A DNA stretch of 64,000 nt from positions 1-64,000 of the forward strand of contig CANQTW010000010.1 of NCBI GenBank assembly GCA_947626845.1, read 5' to 3'. The stretch is from an uncultured Oscillospiraceae bacterium. Lineage in GTDB: Bacteria; Bacillota; Clostridia; Oscillospirales; Oscillospiraceae. Below are positions 44,168 to 52,660 of this stretch, one piece after another (the stretch's first letter is position 1; each line of letters opens with the position of its first letter). The notes under the pieces are model-generated. The model worked only from the letters and a program-made list of their open reading frames with translations, was not told where the DNA came from and did not search any database. Position numbers and translations under genes: made by a program.

Positions 44168-44199
44168 AAAGGCCCTCCCCGACGTGGAGAGGGCCTTTA
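44168..44199. terminator. Terminator between cdd and ybaB
   Basis: AAAGGCCCTCC/GGAGAGGGCCTTT between convergent genes; a further TGACGGG-loop hairpin lies at 44210-44233. Confidence 0.75.
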
Positions 44200-44240
44200 T
44201 AGACTGTTGAAAATGCCCTGACGGGCTTTTTCAGGCCGTT

Positions 44241-44594
44241 TTAAAAGCCCAGGTTCAGGCCGCCGGTGAGCTTGCCCATGGCGGCGGACAGCTCGGCCTC
44301 GGCCTTGGACATGGCCTCGTTGACGGCGGCGATCACCGCGTCGGAGATCATCTCCACGTCCTCCGGCTCCGCCGCGTCGATGACGGCGTCGGGGTCGATG
44401 GTCAGCTTCAGCAGGGTCTTTTTGCCGTTCACCGTGGCGGTGACCATGCCGCCGCCGGCGGAGGCCTCGAACTGGCGCTCCTCCACCTCCTGCTGCTGGC
44501 GCATGAGCTCCTGCTGCATCCGCTGGGCCTGCTTGATCATGTTCATGTTCACGCCTCCCGGCATCCTGCCGCCGGGGAATCCGCCTTTTGCCAT
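44241..44594 (-). CDS. ybaB: Nucleoid-associated protein YbaB/EbfC family
   Basis: A 117-aa small DNA-binding protein. NMIKQAQRMQQELMRQQQEV with EASAGGGMVTATVNGKKTLL is the standard family pattern; the acidic segment DPDAVIDAAEPEDVEMI follows. Starts MAKGGFPGGRMPGG. It follows dnaX by 40 bp, a linkage typical of bacteria (dnaX-ybaB-recR; recR is not here). Confidence 0.93.
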   Translation of the reverse strand: MAKGGFPGGRMPGGVNMNMIKQAQRMQQELMRQQQEVEERQFEASAGGGMVTATVNGKKTLLKLTIDPDAVIDAAEPEDVEMISDAVIAAVNEAMSKAEAELSAAMGKLTGGLNLGF

Positions 44595-44634
44595 TTTTGT
44601 GTACCTCCTGAAATTTATTTATATCACGTATATA

Positions 44635-46374
44635 TCACGTAAATTTTACGATGCCGTCGAACCGGGCCAAATCGTCAAGGCCGGGCTTTTTGGGGGCGGC
44701 GGCGTCCTCCGGGGGCGTGCCGATCACCACGCTGACGCCGATGGGCTTCCCCAGCACCTCCGCGGCGGCTTTGGAGACGGCGTCGCGGACGGAGTCGGTG
44801 TCGATCATCATCTGGACGAACATGTTCCGGGCGTAGAGCGTCAGGCGCGTGTCCGCCAGCCGGGGGACGGCGCTCTCCCTGGCGGAGAGGGGCCCCATCT
44901 GGGTGGGGTCCAGCAGGGCGGCGCATTTTTTCAGCACACGGCCCCACCAGTCGCCCTGTACGTCCCCCGCCGGCTCCGCCGCGGACGCCGGTACAGGTTC
45001 CGGCATGGGCGCGGGCACAGGCTCCGGCGCGGGTTCCGCCGGCATATCCTCCCAGGGCGGGGCGGGGGGCTCCTCTCCGGGCTCCGGCGGGATATCCCCG
45101 TCCTCCCAGGGGGGCAGGTCCGGCTCCGGGTCCGGCGCAGGGGCGGCCTTCTCCGAAGCGGTCATCTCCGTCATCGGGGCCGGAGAACCTGGCTCCGGCG
45201 CCTGTTTTTCCCGTTGGGGCGCGGCCTCACGCGGCTCCGCGGGCTTTGTGGGGGCGGGGGCCGGGGCGAAGCTCTCCGGCGGCGCGTAGGCGCCGGTGAG
45301 GGCGCCGATGACCTTTACAAGGCACAGCTCGGCCTTGACGCGCTTGTCGCGGGCGTCCTTCATGGAGTTCACGTCCTCCTGCAGAAGCTCCGAAACGGCC
45401 ACCAGGCGGCCCGTATCCACGGTTTTGCACAGCTCCGCGAGCCTGCCGGCATCGAAGGCGCCGGTGAGCAGAGACGCGCTCCCCTGGGGCGCCACGCGGA
45501 CCATGAGCATGTCCCTGGTCAGGCTGAGAAGGTCCCGCAGGATGGAGATGGGCTCGGCCCCGCCCCGGTAGCTTTTGTCAAAGAGGCTCAGGGCCAGGGC
45601 GGTATCCCGACTGGCCGCGGCGTTCCAGAGCCTGACCGTGTCCTCCGCGCCCATGATGCCCACGGCGCGGATGACGGCGTCCTCGTCCACCCGATTGGCG
45701 GGCAGGCACTGATCCAGCAGGGACAGGGCGTCGCGCATGGAGCCGTCGCCCAGGCGGGCCAAAAGGCCCGCCGCGCCCTCCGTCAGCGCGAAGCCCTCCT
45801 GGCCGGCCACATATTTGAGCCGGCCGGCGATGTCCTCCGGCATGATCCGGCGGAAGGAGAAGTGCTGGCACCGGGACAGGATGGTGATGGGAATTTTGGC
45901 AAGGTCGGTGGTGGCCAGGATGAACACCAGATGCTCCGGCGGCTCCTCCAAAATCTTCAGCAGGGCCGGGAAGGCGGCGGTGCTGAGCATGTGGGCCTCG
46001 TCCAGGATGTAGACGCGCTTGCGCACGTCGGCGGGGGTGTAGTTGGCCGCCTCCCGCAGGGCGCGGATGTCCTCTACGCCGCCGTTGGAGGCCGCGTCGA
46101 TCTCGATGACGTCCATGATGGCGCCGGAGTCGATGCCCCGACAGGCGTCGCACTCGTTGCAGGGGTCGCCGTTGACCGGGTGGCGGCAGTTCAGGGCCTT
46201 GGACAGTATCTTGGCGCAGGTGGTCTTGCCGGTGCCGCGGGTGCCCACGAAGATGTAGGCGTGGCCCGTCCGGCCCGTCTCCACCTGGCGGCGGAGGGTC
46301 TGGGTGATGTGATCCTGGCCCACCACGTCCTCAAACCGCCGGGGACGGTATTTTCTGTAAAGCGCCTGGTACAT
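44635..46374 (-). CDS. dnaX: DNA polymerase III subunit gamma/tau
   Basis: A 579-aa clamp-loader ATPase. The ATG at 46374 gives MYQALYRKYRPRRFEDVVGQ, the usual start. Walker A GTRGTGKTT (about 44-52), zinc module CRHPVNGDPCNECDAC, Walker B VYILDEAHML, sensor ILATTDLAKIPITILSRCQ. The C-terminal third has a Pro/Glu/Ala-rich linker and a tau-like domain. SRP RNA lies upstream, as in Bacillus. Confidence 0.95.
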   Translation of the reverse strand: MYQALYRKYRPRRFEDVVGQDHITQTLRRQVETGRTGHAYIFVGTRGTGKTTCAKILSKALNCRHPVNGDPCNECDACRGIDSGAIMDVIEIDAASNGGVEDIRALREAANYTPADVRKRVYILDEAHMLSTAAFPALLKILEEPPEHLVFILATTDLAKIPITILSRCQHFSFRRIMPEDIAGRLKYVAGQEGFALTEGAAGLLARLGDGSMRDALSLLDQCLPANRVDEDAVIRAVGIMGAEDTVRLWNAAASRDTALALSLFDKSYRGGAEPISILRDLLSLTRDMLMVRVAPQGSASLLTGAFDAGRLAELCKTVDTGRLVAVSELLQEDVNSMKDARDKRVKAELCLVKVIGALTGAYAPPESFAPAPAPTKPAEPREAAPQREKQAPEPGSPAPMTEMTASEKAAPAPDPEPDLPPWEDGDIPPEPGEEPPAPPWEDMPAEPAPEPVPAPMPEPVPASAAEPAGDVQGDWWGRVLKKCAALLDPTQMGPLSARESAVPRLADTRLTLYARNMFVQMMIDTDSVRDAVSKAAAEVLGKPIGVSVVIGTPPEDAAAPKKPGLDDLARFDGIVKFT

Positions 46375-46436
46375 ATGCTCACCCCGCAATAATCAAAAAA
46401 CCCGGTTTTCCGGGCTTTCCAGCTTGTCAAAAACTC

Positions 46437-46643
46437 AATTTCAAACTATTTCCCGACGGCATACGCATCGGATAAAATACCCATTTGCCGCGCAAGCGCT
46501 CTCATGGGAATCTGACGGGCCGCTTTTCGGGACCCCGACGGGCTGTGGCCCGGCGGGGAGAGAAGGAGCGAACGCCGCGCCTGAACCGTCACGCTTTGCG
46601 TGGCGGCTCAGGCATCGCACGTTCCGCGACGACGACGGCGCGC
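46437..46643 (+). repeat. Interspersed hairpin repeat, copy 4, abutting the SRP RNA 3' end
   Basis: CCGACG-GCATACGC-ATCGG module, CGCGCAAGCGCTC, CCCCGACGGGC-TGTG-GCCCGGCGGGGAGAG, then a stem closed by GAACG/CGTTC and CGCGACGACGACGG. The final CCGCACGTTCCCC plus hairpin module is missing. Confidence 0.7.
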
Positions 46644-46925
46644 AGAGGAGCCGCGAACCTGCCTTTGACGGTGCGGTATACCCGGTACATCAGGAAACGG
46701 CTCAGAGCCGGCTGGCTCGCGGCACACGCCGGTTTCCGCTTAATGCTGCTCGGTTCCCCGCCTGACATGGTTCACGATCCGGCGTTGCGTGAGACCGGCT
46801 CATCAACACCCTTTCCTGAGGGCAGACGATACACCACACGGCCGGGGGCAGGACTTCATCCCCGCTATAGCGGATCGCGGGTCACAGGGCACCGCTATCT
46901 CCCCGACTATCGCGGCTCTTCTCCG
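46644..46925 (-). ncRNA. ffs: Signal recognition particle RNA, large Bacillus type
   Basis: About 280 nt on the minus strand. The domain IV core reads GTCAGGCGGGGAACCGAGCA and GCATTAAG, the conserved Ffh-binding hairpin. The 5' region AGATAGCGGTGCCCTGTGAC and CCGCTATAGCGGGG matches the Alu-type domain of Firmicute SRP RNA. The ends AGAAGAGCCGCGA and TCGCGGCTCCTCT pair to close the molecule. Ends are placed from pairing and are accurate to a few bases. It lies upstream of dnaX. Confidence 0.92.
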
Positions 46926-46950
46926 CGCCGTAACGGTTTGCGAATTTTAT

Positions 46951-47112
46951 ATACTAATATCCATTTAAAAGGGGACACCGAGCGGCGAGGATTTTTCGTG
47001 TCAGACAAGGAAGACGCCGCAGGGAATACCCATTGGTATTTCCAAGGCGGCTGACGCAGTATGACGCGAAAAAGACCGCCGCGAATGTCTTGTTTTAATT
47101 GGATATTAGTAT
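46951..47112. mobile_element. 162-bp palindromic MITE-like insert at the SRP RNA promoter
   Basis: Outer arms ATACTAATATCC/GGATATTAGTAT, then TTTAAAA/TTTTAA, GACA...GCGGCG...TTTTTCG.GTCA against its inverted copy, and an inner GGAATACC-CATT-GGTATTTCC. The whole sequence folds into one hairpin. TAT flanks both ends (46948-46950 and 47113-47115), as for a 3-bp target duplication. No coding capacity. Confidence 0.75.
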
Positions 47113-47139
47113 TATACACCATAACCAAGAAAATATCAA
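47111..47139 (-). promoter_or_regulatory. Promoter reading through the palindrome to the SRP RNA
   Basis: Minus strand TTGATA (47134-47139), 17-bp spacer, TATAAT (47111-47116). The -10 box overlaps the outer edge of the palindromic insert; the SRP RNA starts about 185 bp further on. Confidence 0.7.
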
Positions 47140-47283
47140 CAGTTAAATTACATGCCCGCACGGCGCTTCGCCGCCGTTTTTATCTCCACCGAAAAAGGGG
47201 CGGGCAGGCCCGCGGGGGTTCTCTGTTGCTTTTTCCGCCCCGTTGAACTATAATTGCCTTATGGATCGAAAGGAGCTGAGGGG

Positions 47284-48003
47284 ATGGACGGATTTGCGCT
47301 GTGGCCGGACGGGCCGTGGATGGAGACGTCCCCGGACGCCGAGCCGGTCTGTACCGACTCCGTGCTGCTGGCGGATTTTCCCTCCCTGCGCGGCGTCACA
47401 AGGGCGGCGGACTTCGGGGCGGGGAGCGGCGTGCTGTCGCTGATCCTGGCCGCCAGGTCCCCCGCTGTCCATATCGACCTGGTGGAGCTGTCCGGCCCCG
47501 CCGCCGGCGTGGCGGAGCGGAACATCGCCCGCAACGGCCTCTCCGGCAGGCTCCGCGTCCTGCGGCGGGACCTGCGGACCCTGACCGAGGCGGAGACGGG
47601 GCGGTATCAGCTGATCGTCTCCAATCCGCCGTATTACGCCCTGGGCTCCGGAACGGCCCCGGCCTCCTCCCGGCAGAATGCCCGTCAGGAAGCCTCCTGC
47701 ACTCTGGAGGAGCTGGCGGACAGCGCCGCGCGGCTTTTAGGCGACGGCGGGCGGCTGGCGCTGGTCTATCCCTGCGCGCGTCTCAGCCACGCGCTGGTGA
47801 CCCTGACGGCGGCGCGGCTGGAGCCCAAGCGGCTGCGGCTGGTGCAGGGGCGGGCGGACAAGGCCCCCGGCCTGGCCCTCATCGAGTGCCGGAAGGGCGG
47901 GCGTCCGGGCCTTCGGGCGGAACCGGCGCTGATTCTGAAAAATCCCGACGGCACGGACACCGCCGAGGCGCGGCGAATCTACCGCATGGAGGAAATACAA
48001 TGA
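47284..48003 (+). CDS. TrmN6-like tRNA (adenine-N6) methyltransferase family protein
   Basis: A 239-aa SAM-dependent methyltransferase. The ATG at 47284 follows AAAGGAG. SAM loop ADFGAGSGVLSLILA (about 40-54) and the N6-adenine motif NPPYY (about 114-118). Family members modify A37 of tRNA-Val or act on other RNA. It overlaps rsmI by ATGA, a pairing common in Firmicutes. Confidence 0.86.
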   Translation: MDGFALWPDGPWMETSPDAEPVCTDSVLLADFPSLRGVTRAADFGAGSGVLSLILAARSPAVHIDLVELSGPAAGVAERNIARNGLSGRLRVLRRDLRTLTEAETGRYQLIVSNPPYYALGSGTAPASSRQNARQEASCTLEELADSAARLLGDGGRLALVYPCARLSHALVTLTAARLEPKRLRLVQGRADKAPGLALIECRKGGRPGLRAEPALILKNPDGTDTAEARRIYRMEEIQ

Positions 48004-48827
48004 CAGGCATCCTATATATCGTGGGAACGCCCATCGGCAACCTGGGCGACATCTCCCCCAGGGCCGTGGCGACCCTGGAAAAAGCGGATTTTGTGGCGGC
48101 GGAGGATACCCGCGTCACCCTGAAGCTGTTGACCCACCTGGGGCTTCAGCGCCCCCTGGTGAGCTACTACGAGCACAATAAGGCCGAGAGCGGCAGGGCC
48201 ATCCTGCGCCGGCTTCAGGCGGGCGAGAGCTGCGCCCTGGTGACGGACGCGGGGATGCCGGCCATCTCCGACCCCGGTGAGGACCTGGTACGGCTCTGCG
48301 CGGAAAACGGCGTGCCCGTGGCGGTGGTCCCCGGCCCCAGCGCCGTGATCTCCGCGCTGGCTCTGTCCGGCCTCCCCACGGGCCGGTTCACCTTCGAGGG
48401 GTTCCTGTCCGTCAACAAGAGCGCCCGGTTTGAGCATCTGGACTCCCTGCGCGGGGAGACGCGCACCATGGTATTTTACGAGGCCCCCCACAAGCTCTCC
48501 GGGACGCTGCGGGATATGCTGGAGGTCCTGGGCGACAGGCCGGTGGCCCTGTGCCGGGAGCTGACGAAAATACATGAGGAGACCGTCCGCACCACGCTCT
48601 CCCAGGCCGCGGCCTATTACAGCGAAAACGTCCCCCGCGGGGAATATGTGCTGGTGGTCGCCGGCGCCGCCGGAGAATCCGGCCCCGCCGTCTCCTTGGA
48701 GGAGGCCGTGGCGATGGCGCTGGAGCTGCGTGCCTCCGGCATGAGCCTCAAGGACGCCGCTAAACGGGCCAGCCAGCGCACGGGCGTCCCGAAAAACGAC
48801 ATCTACGACGCGGCGGTGGGGAAATGA
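48000..48827 (+). CDS. rsmI: 16S rRNA (cytidine-1402-2'-O)-methyltransferase
   Basis: A 275-aa SAM-dependent tetrapyrrole-methylase-fold enzyme that methylates C1402 in the ribosomal P site. Signatures LYIVGTPIGNLGDISPRA (about 5-22), AAEDTR, LVTDAGMPAISDPG and VVPGPSAVISALALSGLP are complete. Coupled to the preceding methyltransferase. Confidence 0.95.
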   Translation: MTGILYIVGTPIGNLGDISPRAVATLEKADFVAAEDTRVTLKLLTHLGLQRPLVSYYEHNKAESGRAILRRLQAGESCALVTDAGMPAISDPGEDLVRLCAENGVPVAVVPGPSAVISALALSGLPTGRFTFEGFLSVNKSARFEHLDSLRGETRTMVFYEAPHKLSGTLRDMLEVLGDRPVALCRELTKIHEETVRTTLSQAAAYYSENVPRGEYVLVVAGAAGESGPAVSLEEAVAMALELRASGMSLKDAAKRASQRTGVPKNDIYDAAVGK

Positions 48828-48970
48828 ACGGCGGGGGAGTATGATTTTCTCCCCCGATCGGTCCGGGGCCCCGGGGACCGCGATCCAGGGCCGACGCGCG
48901 GTATGGGCCGGGTATCACGCGGGGCGGAACTCCGAGATTATTTCAAAAACTATTTTTTTGTTGCTTTCTG

Positions 48971-48999
48971 TTGACTTTTGCCATTTTTAGTATTAAAAT
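48971..48999 (+). promoter_or_regulatory. Promoter for the 49033 gene pair
   Basis: TTGACT (48971-48976), 17-bp spacer, TAAAAT (48994-48999), with GGGAGG before the ATG at 49033. Confidence 0.75.
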
Positions 49000-49032
49000 T
49001 TCCATTGCAAAAAATAGTGGGAGGTTTTTTTC

Positions 49033-49617
49033 ATGTCTGGGGAAAAAGTAAAAAAGATTGATTGGGGTTACACACTGATTTACATCTTCGCGCCCATTGT
49101 ACTCATCGTTGTGGGTACGTTTCTGGCGGTGAAGCTGATGCCCGACAGCAGCGCGGGTCCGTTCATTCCCATGGTCCTTTTCCTGCTCTCCATGGCCTGG
49201 TGGCTCATGGGCGGCAGGAACGCTCTGAAAAACGGGGCGACCAAGCTGGCCAAAGAGATGGACGCGCAGGGACTCACCCGCAACATGACCTTCAACGGCA
49301 GGGGCTGTGTGGTCGTTGTGGACACCGTTCACGGCAAGCTCGGCCTCGTATACGCCTGGAACCCCCGCAAGCAGTACATTATTCCCGCCTCCCGGGTGGA
49401 GAAGGCCTGGGTTGACGACGGTAGATCCGGCAAGGGGATCACGGAGGGCAGTGGCCGCGTCAGCTTCCTCTTCACTGTGGACGGCGTGAAAAACCGGGTG
49501 GACACCTTCGCCTCCAACACCAGATTCAAGATGAACGACAACCGCATCCTCACCGGCATCTCCAAGGCGGACTCCATGGTGGAGCTGATCAACGCCGCGA
49601 AGGAGGCCGCCCGCTGA
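49033..49617 (+). CDS. Membrane-anchored hypothetical protein
   Basis: A 194-aa protein with two N-terminal membrane helices (about 14-35 and 44-60) and a cytoplasmic beta-rich domain (VVVVDTVHGKLGLVYAWNPR ... GVKNRVDTFASNTRFKMND) reminiscent of PH-like membrane-associated folds. One-base overlap with the next gene. Function unknown. Confidence 0.75.
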   Translation: MSGEKVKKIDWGYTLIYIFAPIVLIVVGTFLAVKLMPDSSAGPFIPMVLFLLSMAWWLMGGRNALKNGATKLAKEMDAQGLTRNMTFNGRGCVVVVDTVHGKLGLVYAWNPRKQYIIPASRVEKAWVDDGRSGKGITEGSGRVSFLFTVDGVKNRVDTFASNTRFKMNDNRILTGISKADSMVELINAAKEAAR

Positions 49618-49958
49618 TGGGCCTGTTTTCAAAGGGCCCCAAGGGCGAGAAGTGCAAGGTCTGCAAGGAGATCCTGGAAAAGAGGGGGGAACGGCTCTAC
49701 GCCATGCCAGGCGTCTATGTGGGGCACTATAAGGAGCATACCCACGGGGCCTGGTATCGGGATAACCTGGTCCCCATCGACTCCAAAGCCCAGATCCCCA
49801 CCGGCATATACGCCGCCCGGGTGGAGCTTTTCAAATGCCCTCGCTGCGGTAAGGAAAAGGCCGTTGTCCGCCCCTTTCTCTCTGTGCGCGACAGCGAGGT
49901 GACCGAGTTCCCCGTCACGCTGGAGTATCTGGAGCTGGATGCCTTTCTGGGAAGATGA
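49617..49958 (+). CDS. Zinc-ribbon hypothetical protein
   Basis: A 113-aa soluble protein with a CKVCKE...FKCPRCGKEK cysteine arrangement that could bind one zinc ion. It contains HYKEHTHGAWYRDNL and a C-terminal YLELDAFLGR. Cotranscribed with the preceding membrane protein. Unassigned. Confidence 0.72.
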   Translation: MGLFSKGPKGEKCKVCKEILEKRGERLYAMPGVYVGHYKEHTHGAWYRDNLVPIDSKAQIPTGIYAARVELFKCPRCGKEKAVVRPFLSVRDSEVTEFPVTLEYLELDAFLGR

Positions 49959-50000
49959 ACGATTCCCGCGTACGAAATGCGGCAGATTGTAAAACAGTAT

Positions 50001-50048
50001 AAAAAGACCGTTGACACACTGGCGAGCCGGTGTGTCAACGGTCTTTTT
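50001..50048 (+). terminator. Terminator
   Basis: AAAAAGACCGTTGACACA ... TGTGTCAACGGTCTTTTT, a long perfect stem. Confidence 0.88.
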
Positions 50049-50183
50049 CCGATATTCAGTTTTTAGGCTTGTCGAACAGTCGCCCACTCGACATTTAATA
50101 TTATACCACCCGAATGAAGAAATCTACTGTCCGTTAAGACGGTTGATCGACAAAAACGGAGCGGCGAGGATTATCGTCTAAAT

Positions 50184-50210
50184 TTAGCACTCTTCCTCCA
50201 AGAGTGCTAA
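50184..50210. promoter_or_regulatory. CIRCE element (HrcA operator)
   Basis: TTAGCACTC-N9-GAGTGCTAA, exact match to the consensus. A possible promoter TCGACA (about 50145) / ATTAT (about 50170) ends just before it, so HrcA could block initiation there. Confidence 0.95.
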
Positions 50211-50238
50211 ATTTAACAAATATTTCATAAAAGTTCCA

Positions 50239-50266
50239 TTGATTGTTCATAATGTGGGTCTATTAT
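50239..50266 (+). promoter_or_regulatory. Second promoter of hsp20, downstream of CIRCE
   Basis: TTGATT (50239-50244), 16-bp spacer, TATTAT (50261-50266), followed by a leader of about 115 nt. Confidence 0.55.
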
Positions 50267-50384
50267 ACAGAGCATAAGGCAAGGCGATAAAGCCAAGCCC
50301 GCAACCGACCCCATCCTGCCCCATCGGTCAAGCTCATCAAATACGAGAGGGCGGACATAATAATTTTTATTGGAGGTATTTATT

Positions 50385-50840
50385 ATGTTTGAACTCAGAC
50401 CTTTCCACCGCAATCAGGACATCACCTACAACCCCTTCAAGGCCATGGAGGACTTTGAGAAGCGGTTCTTTGAGGACCCCTTCACCGGCTTTTTCGAGAC
50501 CGGCGACATCGCGGAATTCAAGACCGACATCTCCGACCAGGGCGACAGCTACCTTTTGGAGGCCGATCTGCCCGGCTTTGAGAAGAAGGACATCCACCTG
50601 GACGTCCACGGCGACGTGCTGACCATCAACGCCGAGCGCCACTCCCAGCATGAGGACAAGGACAAGAAGGGCAATTACGTCCGTCTTGAGCGCTCCTACG
50701 GCCAGTACAGCCGCCAGTTCGACGTCTCCGGCATCGACGCCCACGGCATAAAGGCCAAATATGAAAACGGCGTCCTGAAGCTCACCATGCCCAAAAAGCA
50801 GGAGGCGCTCCCTGAGAGCCACACGCTGGAAATCGAGTAA
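50385..50840 (+). CDS. Small heat-shock protein Hsp20
   Basis: A 151-aa alpha-crystallin-domain chaperone that binds unfolding proteins. The ATG at 50385 follows TGGAGG. The domain spans about 40-140 with FKTDISDQGDSYLLEADLPG, RSYGQYSRQF and the closing YENGVLKLTMPKK. Regulated by the CIRCE site upstream. No GroE or DnaK genes are in the window. Confidence 0.93.
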   Translation: MFELRPFHRNQDITYNPFKAMEDFEKRFFEDPFTGFFETGDIAEFKTDISDQGDSYLLEADLPGFEKKDIHLDVHGDVLTINAERHSQHEDKDKKGNYVRLERSYGQYSRQFDVSGIDAHGIKAKYENGVLKLTMPKKQEALPESHTLEIE

Positions 50841-50865
50841 CCGGCCGCCGCTGGGCGGCCCTGTC

Positions 50866-50901
50866 ACCGGGAAGGGAACCCTGACGGATTCCCTTCCGCT
50901 T
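50866..50901 (+). terminator. Terminator of hsp20
   Basis: GGAAGGGAA-CCCTGACGG-ATTCCCTTCC followed by GCTTTTT. Confidence 0.8.
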
Positions 50902-51013
50902 TTTCTCTGTCCAAACCCATGCGGACACGATACATACAAGCGCCAACATATGGGCCGGAGGCCGCAAAGGCCAAACGTCACATTTGTAAAATAAAATTGG
51001 GGGTATATGAAAC

Positions 51014-51637
51014 ATGGAGAAAATCATTTCCGCTATTTTCAAGGTCGAGAGCGAGGGCTATCAGGCCATCACGGAGCTCAAGAGAGCGCCCATCACCAAC
51101 GACTACACGGTGTCGCAGGCGGTGCTGGTCAAGAAGGAGAACGGCGCCATCAGGACGCTGGACACCTTTGACACGGGCCTGGAGACCTCCAACGACACGG
51201 CCACGGGAAGCCTGATCGGGAGCCTGCTGGGCATTCTGGGCGGCCCTCTGGGCGTGCTGCTGGGCGGGAGCATCGGCATCCTGGCCGGCAGTGCCATCGA
51301 CGCTGGGGACGCGGCCCACAACGCCTCCCTTATCGAGCTGGTCACGGAACAGCTGGTGGACGGCGAGGTGGTGCTGATTGCCCTGGAGCAGGAGGCCGTG
51401 GAGGGCGCGGCGCGCCGCGCGCTGAGCAAATTTGACATCTCCATCGTGGAGGAGGACGCGGCGGAGGTGGCCGAGGAGGTCAAAGCCGCCGAGGAAGCCC
51501 AGAAGGAGATGGAGCGGGAGGCCCGCGCCAAGCTGCGCGAGGCCAAGAAGGCCGAGCGCAAGCAGAAGGTGGAGGAGAACCGGGCCAAGATCAAGGCCGA
51601 TTTCGATGCCTTCAAGGCAAAGTTCAAGAAGGACTGA
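51014..51637 (+). CDS. DUF1269-type glycine-zipper protein with coiled-coil tail
   Basis: A 207-aa protein. Residues about 60-95 hold a Gly-rich hydrophobic hairpin (IGSLLGILGGPLGVLLGGSI) typical of DUF1269 (membrane-associated). The N-terminal domain begins EKIISAIFKVESEGYQAITE. The last 60 residues are a highly charged coiled coil (AEEAQKEMEREARAKLREAK). It follows hsp20 and may be a stress-related envelope protein; unproven. Confidence 0.82.
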   Translation: MEKIISAIFKVESEGYQAITELKRAPITNDYTVSQAVLVKKENGAIRTLDTFDTGLETSNDTATGSLIGSLLGILGGPLGVLLGGSIGILAGSAIDAGDAAHNASLIELVTEQLVDGEVVLIALEQEAVEGAARRALSKFDISIVEEDAAEVAEEVKAAEEAQKEMEREARAKLREAKKAERKQKVEENRAKIKADFDAFKAKFKKD

Positions 51638-51655
51638 TTTATCTATTACATACAA

Positions 51656-51722
51656 GCACCTCGGAAAGACATCTTTCCGAGGCGCTTCAGTCTGTCGAAA
51701 AAGCCCTGACGGGCTTTTTCCG
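51656..51722. terminator. Tandem terminators between DUF1269 gene and galU
   Basis: CCTCGGAAAG/CTTTCCGAGG (51656-51685), then AAAAAGCCC-TGAC-GGGCTTTTT (51695-51721), between convergent genes. Confidence 0.8.
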
Positions 51723-51734
51723 AGGCGCTTGATT

Positions 51735-52604
51735 TCAGAGGGTTTTTGCCTTGTTTTTGATATACTCTCTCAGCCACGGGGCGGTCTCCTCGTTTTTGAG
51801 GGCGAACTCCATGGTGGCCTCCAAAAAGCCGGTCAGGTTGCCGGTATCGAACCGGCGGCCCTCAAAGTCCACATAGACCATCCGCTTCTGGTGGCACAGG
51901 GCGGCGAGGCCGTCGGTGAGCTGGATCTCCCCGTTGCGTCCCGGCGGCGTGGAGTCCAGAATATCGAAGATGTCTGGCGTCAGCACATAGCGGCCCAGGA
52001 TGGCGAAGTTGCTCATGAACTCCTCCGGCTTGGGCTTCTCGATGATGTGGTGGATGTCGTAGACCCGTCCCTCCACATGGGTCAGGTCGGTGGTGCAGTA
52101 GGCGGGGAGCGCCTCGTCGGAGACGGCCTGTCCGCCCACGCAGGAGCAGTTGTACTTTTCCGCCGCGTCGATCAGCTGCTTGAGAACGGGGGTCTCCGAC
52201 ATCATGATATCGTCGCCCAGCAGCACCGCGAAGGGCTCGTCCCCCACAAAGCGGCGGGCGCGGGCGATGGCGTGGCCCAGGCCCTTTGTCTCACGCTGGC
52301 GGACATAGAAGAAGTTGGCCATATCCGCCACCCGACGCAGCTCCCTGGCCTGCTCCTCCTTGCCGGAGCGGTAAAGCCGGTGCTCCAGCTCCGGGAAGTA
52401 GTCAAAATAGTCGTCCATGGCGGACTTGGCTCTGTTGGTAACGATGAGGATATCCTCGATGCCGGATTCCACGGCCTCCTCGATGATGTATTGCAGGACG
52501 GGCTTGTCCACCAAGGGGAGCATCTCCTTGGGGACGGTCTTGGTGGCGGGGAGCATACGTGTACCGAGACCCGCCGCGGGAATAACGGCCTTTTTGACTT
52601 TCAT
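51735..52604 (-). CDS. galU: UTP--glucose-1-phosphate uridylyltransferase
   Basis: A 289-aa nucleotidyltransferase making UDP-glucose, the co-substrate of GalT and donor for envelope glycans. VKKAVIPAAGLGTRMLPATK at the N-terminus is the nucleotide loop; KPVLQYIIEEAVESGIEDIL, LGDDIMM and the IEKPKPEEF motif follow. ATG at 52604. Confidence 0.95.
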   Translation of the reverse strand: MKVKKAVIPAAGLGTRMLPATKTVPKEMLPLVDKPVLQYIIEEAVESGIEDILIVTNRAKSAMDDYFDYFPELEHRLYRSGKEEQARELRRVADMANFFYVRQRETKGLGHAIARARRFVGDEPFAVLLGDDIMMSETPVLKQLIDAAEKYNCSCVGGQAVSDEALPAYCTTDLTHVEGRVYDIHHIIEKPKPEEFMSNFAILGRYVLTPDIFDILDSTPPGRNGEIQLTDGLAALCHQKRMVYVDFEGRRFDTGNLTGFLEATMEFALKNEETAPWLREYIKNKAKTL

Positions 52605-52660
52605 GGCGGAAACCTCTCTTTTCGCGAAAAAATACTGTCTCTACAGGGCGCGCCGGGATG

